DNA from: Chloroflexi bacterium HGW-Chloroflexi-8 | GTDB lineage: Bacteria > Chloroflexota > Anaerolineae > Anaerolineales > Anaerolineaceae | Direction: 5' to 3' | Assembly (NCBI GenBank): GCA_002841995.1 | Contig: PHBS01000018.1 | Coordinates: 1-37,636, forward strand | DNA length: 37,636 bases | Shown here: one piece after another, positions 31,808 to 37,636 of the stretch | Layout of the letters: each line of letters opens with the position of its first letter | How positions within the stretch are numbered: position 1 is the first letter of the stretch | Translations under genes and position numbers: made by a program | Notes under the pieces: model-generated | What the model was told of the DNA's origin: nothing | The model's input: only the letters and a program-made list of their open reading frames with translations | Databases searched by the model: none

Positions 31808-34800
31808 ATGGATCGGGCAATACGGGTATTTATCTCTTCAACCTTCCGTGATATGCAGGCAGAACGGGATGAACTTGTAAAGTTTATCTTTCCTCGCTTG
31901 CGTAAACTCTGTGAACAAAGAGGTGTAACCTGGGGGGAGGTAGACCTGCGTTGGGGAATCACAGATGAAAAACAAGGTGAAGTTTTACCGATTTGTTTGC
32001 AAGAGATCCGCAATTGCCGGCCATTTTTCATTGGTATTCTTGGTCAGCGCTACGGCTGGATTCCAAAACAAATTCCAATCGAACTTTTAGAACAAGAAGG
32101 TTGGTTGGGAGAACACGAACAACATTCAATAACGGAACTTGAGATTCTACACGGTGTATTGAATGACCCAAATATGCGAAAGACAGCTTTCTTCTATTTT
32201 CGTGATCCGACTTACCTTGAAAGCATAAATCCGGATGAACGCCTGAATTTTATAGAACAACCCGGTCAACAAGAGATTGAGATGTGGGGATACGACCAAG
32301 CGCAACAGCTTGCTGAAACCCGCCGGGCAAAACTGGAAAATTTAAAGGAACGGATTCGAAAGAGTGGCTATCCGGTTCAGGAAAACTACCCAACCCCAAG
32401 CGTATTCGGTGAATTGGTATACAAAGATCTTGCGGGGGTAATTGAGACACTCTTTCCCCCTGGTTCACAACCAGATGCGCTTGAACAGGAAGCAAATGAG
32501 CAAGAAGCATTTGCACGAGCAAGGTTTAATGCGTATTTGAAACGTGACAAGGATTTTTCTTGCCTGGATGGGCATTTCCGTTCAGGTGTCGGACCATTGG
32601 TAGTCACAGGTGAATCCGGTAGCGGTAAATCGGCACTACTGGCGAATTGGGTGGACCAGTTCCAAGAGCAAAACCCGAAAATTCCTGTGATAAAACATTT
32701 TATTGGGGCTACACCTTTTAGCGCAGATTGGGCATTCCTGGTTCGGCGTTTGTTAGCAGAATTCAATCGTCATTTTGGATTGGAATTATTATTTCCCCTC
32801 GATCCAGCAGCTTTGAGAGCTGCTTTTGCCAATGGTATCCACCAGGCTGCTCAAAAAGGCGAATTTATATTGATTCTGGATGGTCTGGATCAATTGGAGG
32901 ATATTCCAAACACCGGAGCCAGGGAACTTCTTTGGTTACCCGAATCCCTGCCTGTGAATGTACACTTGTACCTTTCTGCACTTCCTGGACCTTCTTTGGA
33001 GGAAGTGACACGAAGGGGTTGGCAGGTGATGCAATTGGAACCATTCTCACACCAGGAAACCCGTTCTTTTATCTCAGAATATTTGAGCATCTATGCCAAA
33101 GCATTAAATGACATTCAGGTTGAACGGATTTGTGCAAGCCCTTTGCATGGCAATCCGCTATATTTACGCGTTCTGCTGGAGGAGTTGAGGCAATTTGGTA
33201 TTTTTGAACAACTTGACCAGCAAATTAATCGGTACGTTAATGTTGCGAGTATTCCTCAATTATTTGCGCTAATTTTTGAACGATTGGAAATGGATTATGA
33301 GCGTCCGAAGAAAGGGCTGGTAGGATGGGTTCTAAAGCTGATTTGGGGTACCCGGAGAGGGTTGGCAGAACAGGAATTACTGGATCTGGCGGGTAACGAA
33401 CCGGGCCCACTAGCGCATGCTATCTGGTCACCCTTATTTTTGGCTCTTGAACCTTTTTTGATCATTCGCTCTGGGCTGATCAGTTTTTTTCATAATTACT
33501 TGCGACAGGCGATCCAAGAGCATTATCTGACAGACCTTGTTCAACAACAAACCATTCACAATACGCTGGCAGCGTATTTTTTAAAGCGTGAATCGAGTTT
33601 CCGCACATTGGATGAATTACCCTGGCAGTTGGCTAAGGCAGGGGATTGGTACCAATTGACGAATGTATTATCCTCTCCGTCCTTTTTGTTCGAACTCTGG
33701 CAACAAAATGAATATGATGCCAAAATGTTTTGGGCGCAAATAGAGGAAAATTCAAACGCACGAATGGTGGCGGCTTACCAACTGGTATTAGAGTCACCCG
33801 AAGAATATCTACGATATTTGCGGCCACTGGCCAGTTTGCTTCTGGCTGGCGGCCATCCGCAGGAAGCCTTAATTTTGCAGGAAGCGCGCCTCAGAAATTC
33901 TGAAAACCAGCAGGATCCGGGTAGTTTGGCTTTGGTACTGGGTGACGTGGCAATGTTGCAAGCGGGATGCGGAATGTATGCTCAGGCAGCAGAATATTAT
34001 CAAAGGGAAGCGGAAATCCTGCTGCAGTTGGGTGACTTGCGCGGACAGGTTCGAGCAAGGTTCAACCTGGCTAATCTTTTAAAAATGCAGGGAGATGTTC
34101 AGCAAGCTTTATCCATTTACCAGGATTGTGAGAAATTTTGGAAGGAAAAGGATGATCTTATTTCTCTATCTCAGGTTTTGGGAAACCGGGGCAACATCCT
34201 GAGAGATCTTGGCAAAATGGAAGAAGCTCTGGCTTTGTTCCGGGAGAAGCAACATTTGTGTTGGCAAACCGGTGCGCGGCGGGAATTTGCCCGGGCGCTG
34301 GAGAGCCAGGCTACCATCTATATGCAGCGTGGAGATTGGGATAAAGCCAGTCAGCTTTTGTACCAGGAAGAACAAATTTTGCGGGAATTAGGTGAGATCA
34401 GTAGTTTGCCGACCTGTTTAGGGAACCAGGCAATCGTCAAACAGGAACAAGGCAGGCTTGATGAGGCTCAGATCATTTATCAAAATCACGAAGCATTATG
34501 TCGCCAAATGAATGATCAAAGGGGATTAGCGGAAGCTTTTGGCAGACAGGGCACCTTATTTTTGACGCAACGAAATTATGAACCAGCCATGCAAAAGTTC
34601 CGACAGCAGGAGACGTTATGCCGGGAATTGGGGATTAAGGATGAATTACAAGTTAGCCTGGGAAATCAAGCGATGATCTGGCGGGCGGCTGGTGATCTGG
34701 AGAAGGCATTAGATTTGCATCGTGAAAAAGAACATATCTGCCGGGAACTTGGAAATCAAAAAGCATTAGCAATTGCACTTGGAAACATAGGAAATATTTA

Positions 34801-35179
34801 CGCTGACCGGGGTGATTGGCAGGTAGCCATGGAGCTTTACAGAGAAAAGGAAAATATTGACCGGGAATTGGGTAACAAATCTGGCTTGGAAGTGTGTCTT
34901 GGTAACCAAGCCAGACTCCTCATCGCTCAGCAAAAGCCCGTCGAAGCATTGCAACTTATGCAAGAACAGGAACAGGTCTGCAGAGAATTGGGCAATCCGG
35001 AAAAGCTGGCGCTTTGTCTGATTTCTCAGGCGAAACTTATGGTACAAAAGCTGAATCAACTAATATTAGCTCGGCCTTTGGTAGAAGAAGCATATCAACT
35101 AACTCGGGTTGCACCACAGGGTGAACTAGCCCGACAGGTAGAGGCTATTTGGATTGCTCTAAGCGATATGATGGGTTGA
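31808..35179 (+). CDS. DUF4062-STAND NTPase-TPR protein (NLR-like sensor)
   Basis: A 1123-residue soluble protein. Residues about 1-190 are a DUF4062 domain, with IRVFISSTFRDMQAERDEL, WGEVDLRWGIT, FFIGILGQRYGW and HSITELEI. This is a TIR-like alpha/beta fold common at the front of signalling NTPases. Residues about 240-600 form a STAND/NACHT-like NTPase with Walker A GESGSGKS (268-275), Walker B LILDGLDQL (D358, D361), a sensor-like strand VHLYLSALPG and a winged-helix region. From about 690 to the end there are tandem TPR-like repeats of about 40 residues with a recurring E-x-x-C-R-E-L-G motif. By analogy to NLR, Avs and bNACHT proteins, the TPRs may sense a ligand, the NTPase oligomerise, and DUF4062 act or signal. 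The start is set by a leaderless promoter; an in-frame ATG at 31772 lies upstream of the -10. Confidence 0.88.
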   Translation: MDRAIRVFISSTFRDMQAERDELVKFIFPRLRKLCEQRGVTWGEVDLRWGITDEKQGEVLPICLQEIRNCRPFFIGILGQRYGWIPKQIPIELLEQEGWLGEHEQHSITELEILHGVLNDPNMRKTAFFYFRDPTYLESINPDERLNFIEQPGQQEIEMWGYDQAQQLAETRRAKLENLKERIRKSGYPVQENYPTPSVFGELVYKDLAGVIETLFPPGSQPDALEQEANEQEAFARARFNAYLKRDKDFSCLDGHFRSGVGPLVVTGESGSGKSALLANWVDQFQEQNPKIPVIKHFIGATPFSADWAFLVRRLLAEFNRHFGLELLFPLDPAALRAAFANGIHQAAQKGEFILILDGLDQLEDIPNTGARELLWLPESLPVNVHLYLSALPGPSLEEVTRRGWQVMQLEPFSHQETRSFISEYLSIYAKALNDIQVERICASPLHGNPLYLRVLLEELRQFGIFEQLDQQINRYVNVASIPQLFALIFERLEMDYERPKKGLVGWVLKLIWGTRRGLAEQELLDLAGNEPGPLAHAIWSPLFLALEPFLIIRSGLISFFHNYLRQAIQEHYLTDLVQQQTIHNTLAAYFLKRESSFRTLDELPWQLAKAGDWYQLTNVLSSPSFLFELWQQNEYDAKMFWAQIEENSNARMVAAYQLVLESPEEYLRYLRPLASLLLAGGHPQEALILQEARLRNSENQQDPGSLALVLGDVAMLQAGCGMYAQAAEYYQREAEILLQLGDLRGQVRARFNLANLLKMQGDVQQALSIYQDCEKFWKEKDDLISLSQVLGNRGNILRDLGKMEEALALFREKQHLCWQTGARREFARALESQATIYMQRGDWDKASQLLYQEEQILRELGEISSLPTCLGNQAIVKQEQGRLDEAQIIYQNHEALCRQMNDQRGLAEAFGRQGTLFLTQRNYEPAMQKFRQQETLCRELGIKDELQVSLGNQAMIWRAAGDLEKALDLHREKEHICRELGNQKALAIALGNIGNIYADRGDWQVAMELYREKENIDRELGNKSGLEVCLGNQARLLIAQQKPVEALQLMQEQEQVCRELGNPEKLALCLISQAKLMVQKLNQLILARPLVEEAYQLTRVAPQGELARQVEAIWIALSDMMG

Positions 35180-35204
35180 TTCGATAAATTTGATCTACAA
35201 ATAT

Positions 35205-37636
35205 CTAAAAATAAAGATAGGCACGATTTGTACAATCCGGACATAGTATCCAACCTTTTGAGGATTGTTGGATCCTATCTTGTTTCCAGCCTTCCAAAAA
35301 GCTCTCGCGCGAAAGCCCAAACAGCAGGCTCATGGATATGGTGTTATCCGGAGGTTCAAATCCTCGTGAAACGATTTGTTGGAATTCGTCCGGTGTAAAA
35401 GACTTCGCGTCCGATAAGACGATCGATTTATTACAAATATCACATAAGCCCATGCCCGTCATTTGGGGCTCAATTTTCTTTATACCTGGCTCAGGGTGAT
35501 ATTTTTCAGCCTTTTCCTGACAGACAGGGCATAACATCCAGCCCGTTGTTGATTGGGCAACCAGTTCGAATTTCCATTGCTGTATGAATTGTTCGCGTTT
35601 TCCACCTAATCTAAGTGCATACTGAATTGCAGCTTCCGGGGGTTCAAATCCTTTTGCAACCAGCGCTCGGAATTCGTCTGCCGTGTAAGGTTTACCCTGT
35701 CCTTTTTGAAGAACCTGATTACAAAGGTCACAGAGGCCAATGATTTGTGCCTTTTGACTTTGAAAAGCTTTTTCCAATGCGGGGGCAGAACTCATGATGA
35801 TGCCTTGTTGCCAATAACCCAGAAAAGCATCCTGTAATGCGAATGGAGGCGTGAAATCCAGTGGGTTTTTATCTCCGCCATATAGACCTGCTGCTATAAC
35901 GATACTCTTCGTTTCACATTTGTATTTGCTAAGTCCAAATGTTATGATTTGGTCGCGAATTTTAGGCGAAAGTTTATCAATTTTCATTGCAGCTCGGACA
36001 CACATTGAAAAAGGAAATCCTGGTTCCAGCTTGAATTGGACATCCTGATTATTTATTTTCAGTCTACGACCCCTATCCACCCACTCTTTTTTAAACCACA
36101 TGACGACTTCATCACAAAATACTTCAGGATCAGCGGCCAAAACTGAGGTGATGCGTTCTAAAACCTCATTCCTCAACCAGTCCACGGTCGTAAGAAAATC
36201 TTGCGGAATCATGACTGCCCACAAGTTTTTTACCAACGATTTTACTTCCTGGGGATAGGATTTTGTCCAGCTAACAAGGGTTTCCTGCAACACTGGGTCG
36301 ATGGTTTGGTAGCGATATTCACCAAAACCAGCTGTGCGAAGATAATCGGTAAATTTCTCATCAACCCTGATCATGGTCTTTTGGGAAGAGTAAACAGGCG
36401 TGTTCTGAACAAATTCCTCGGTTTCCTGCTCGAACGTTTTATGAGGTTTTATGGTCGCTCCAAAGATATTCTTTTTAAGTTCTACTTTTGGAATGAACAC
36501 CCACAATTGTCCGGGTAGACTGGTTGAACCGTGATCCGAGACGCTACGCAAATATTCCACTCTTTTTTCCAGAGAATCCTGAATCAGGAATTCGCCAATC
36601 GAGTCTCCGGCAAAGTCATCAGCAGGAATGGATTTTCGGGCGTCATTAAGATCCAGGGTAATCCAGGTACGATGTACACGTTGACTTAATTCGTTATATC
36701 GCCCGGACTGCGAGGCCAGGTCCAGGGCGGTTTTCCGATAGCCGCGTTTAACCAGGTTCACCAAAAACCAACCTAATGCCTGTTGGTTATCCTGAGTATC
36801 CCGCTTTAAATTGAGGAAAAGTGTTTGGGCTGTATCCGGATTTGCCAGACAAACAGCGGTATGCGCACGTATGAAATGATGTAGGTAGGTTGGGATTTCC
36901 GGCATAAGATACGGTAAGCGCAGCACATGAATTAAACTCAGGTTCACACCCAATTGAATCATCAACTCAAGTAGTGAAAAACCTACCCACCAGAGCTGAA
37001 TGCGTTCAAACATTTTAGTGAACTTTACAAGAATTTCCTCAAAGGCAGGGGCAACGTTCAAAGCGCACCCGCTCCTCATTAACCACTCAAATTTATCAAA
37101 TACATTCTGGAATAATGCAGAGTCCTGAGTCATGACGATTGTATTGCCTGCCCATTTAATGAAGAGTGGTGCCAACCCCAACAACAGTTCTTTAGAAAAT
37201 TGACTGATTTGTTTTTGTTCAGCGATACCATCCCAGACATCCTGGGAAAGATTTTTCTGTGTGAAAAAAACGATCAGACGATCCCACTCTTCGGGCTGAA
37301 GGGGTGATATTTTGTTAAGATTGAGCAGCAGTTGTTTTAGATCTCCTTTAGGGATGTCCTTCATCCTTTCAATGGCTGTTGCCCGATCAAAAAGATACCA
37401 GATCTGAACTATTTCGGTTTTGATCTTACCCTTACCAAATGGCCAGGATTGAGCCTTTAATTGCTCTTCGATGGTCAGGAGTGCCTGTCGTGCTAATTTT
37501 GGATCTATCAAAGCCAGTCTTTTTGCTTCTTTTAATTGAGGTGGTGTTTCGTCTTTAAGGTCAGGTTTTTGTTCTTCAACTGGCTCCTCTTCCTGGATTC
37601 CGACCACCATTTCTGTATAGAGTGAGTCATATACTT
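35205..37636 (-). CDS. Large unrecognised protein with two C-terminal CxxC...CPxC zinc-binding-like repeats (5' end beyond window)
   Basis: The frame is open to the window edge (at least 809 codons). The first visible ATG (37610) has no ribosome binding site, so the true start is probably outside. Most of the protein is helical, with several hydrophobic-patterned stretches resembling alpha-solenoid repeats and no recognised domain. The C-terminus has two copies of a module of about 80 residues, at 35499-35738 and 35208-35450. Each has GLCD(L/I)CN, a DEF...V..GFEPP segment, a conserved W, and GW(M/I)LCP.C. The four cysteines are at identical offsets (3, 6, 70 and 73) in both, as in a duplicated zinc-ribbon-like domain. 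It is convergent with the STAND gene, 25 bases apart and with no terminator. Function unknown. Confidence 0.7.
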   Translation of the reverse strand, partial: VYDSLYTEMVVGIQEEEPVEEQKPDLKDETPPQLKEAKRLALIDPKLARQALLTIEEQLKAQSWPFGKGKIKTEIVQIWYLFDRATAIERMKDIPKGDLKQLLLNLNKISPLQPEEWDRLIVFFTQKNLSQDVWDGIAEQKQISQFSKELLLGLAPLFIKWAGNTIVMTQDSALFQNVFDKFEWLMRSGCALNVAPAFEEILVKFTKMFERIQLWWVGFSLLELMIQLGVNLSLIHVLRLPYLMPEIPTYLHHFIRAHTAVCLANPDTAQTLFLNLKRDTQDNQQALGWFLVNLVKRGYRKTALDLASQSGRYNELSQRVHRTWITLDLNDARKSIPADDFAGDSIGEFLIQDSLEKRVEYLRSVSDHGSTSLPGQLWVFIPKVELKKNIFGATIKPHKTFEQETEEFVQNTPVYSSQKTMIRVDEKFTDYLRTAGFGEYRYQTIDPVLQETLVSWTKSYPQEVKSLVKNLWAVMIPQDFLTTVDWLRNEVLERITSVLAADPEVFCDEVVMWFKKEWVDRGRRLKINNQDVQFKLEPGFPFSMCVRAAMKIDKLSPKIRDQIITFGLSKYKCETKSIVIAAGLYGGDKNPLDFTPPFALQDAFLGYWQQGIIMSSAPALEKAFQSQKAQIIGLCDLCNQVLQKGQGKPYTADEFRALVAKGFEPPEAAIQYALRLGGKREQFIQQWKFELVAQSTTGWMLCPVCQEKAEKYHPEPGIKKIEPQMTGMGLCDICNKSIVLSDAKSFTPDEFQQIVSRGFEPPDNTISMSLLFGLSRESFLEGWKQDRIQQSSKGWILCPDCTNRAYLYF

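Noticed and set aside
35351-35375. GGTTCAAATCC, a T-loop-like string (seen again near 35640)
   Set aside because: Both occurrences are inside the duplicated GFEPP coding motif; there is no acceptor stem or anticodon arm, so no tRNA.

Overview
The window looks like a Chloroflexota (probably Anaerolineae) chromosome segment of moderate-to-low GC. This is inferred from gene content: a threonine/proline-rich stalk protein with PTNTP-type repeats, a cluster of GT-C membrane glycosyltransferases including a PIG-V-like one, a DUF4062-STAND-TPR protein, a bacterial RIO kinase fragment, and housekeeping genes (clpC, radA, pyrB, ATP-dependent pckA). No tRNA, rRNA, CRISPR array or insertion sequence was recognised.

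Layout. (1) 1-1675, minus: the end of a V-type ATPase operon (subunit A C-terminus, then subunit B running off the window) is joined in frame to the N-terminal half of a RIO-type kinase. Composition and homology both change near 1110-1150, which suggests an assembly chimera or a recombination scar. Upstream lies a possible leader-peptide/terminator attenuator. (2) 1995-4781, plus: a DUF5680 protein, then an ECF sigma factor, an overlapping zinc-finger anti-sigma factor and a multi-pass membrane protein. (3) 4882-7371: a small protein and a cysteine-bearing Rrf2 regulator (minus), then a hot-dog thioesterase and an M42 aminopeptidase (plus). (4) 7381-14382: an AT-rich block of five multi-pass membrane proteins, mostly GT-C glycosyltransferase-like, in mixed orientation with long empty spacers. 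(5) 14718-20216: clpC, radA and a PucC/BCD-family transporter. (6) 20478-24708: a thioredoxin-CcdA-like fusion, modB-modA without modC, a CBS-pair protein and a DUF2892 protein. (7) 24945-28568: a membrane-anchored serine hydrolase convergent with a TPR-like, single-TM, Thr/Pro-rich protein. (8) 28807-31600: pyrB, pckA and a 35-residue lysine-rich protein. (9) 31808-37636: a 1123-residue DUF4062-STAND-TPR protein convergent with a large unrecognised protein ending in two equal-length CxxC...CPxC repeats.

The last pair is the best candidate for an undescribed system. The STAND protein has the architecture of an NLR-like signalling or defence sensor, and its convergent neighbour carries an apparently uncharacterised duplicated zinc-binding module. 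Several genes (4882, 5863 and 31808) appear to be transcribed without a leader: a TATAAT-like box ends exactly six bases before the ATG and no ribosome binding site is visible. Other regulatory structures include perfect palindromes at the modB and pyrB promoters and a terminator-like hairpin in the clpC leader.
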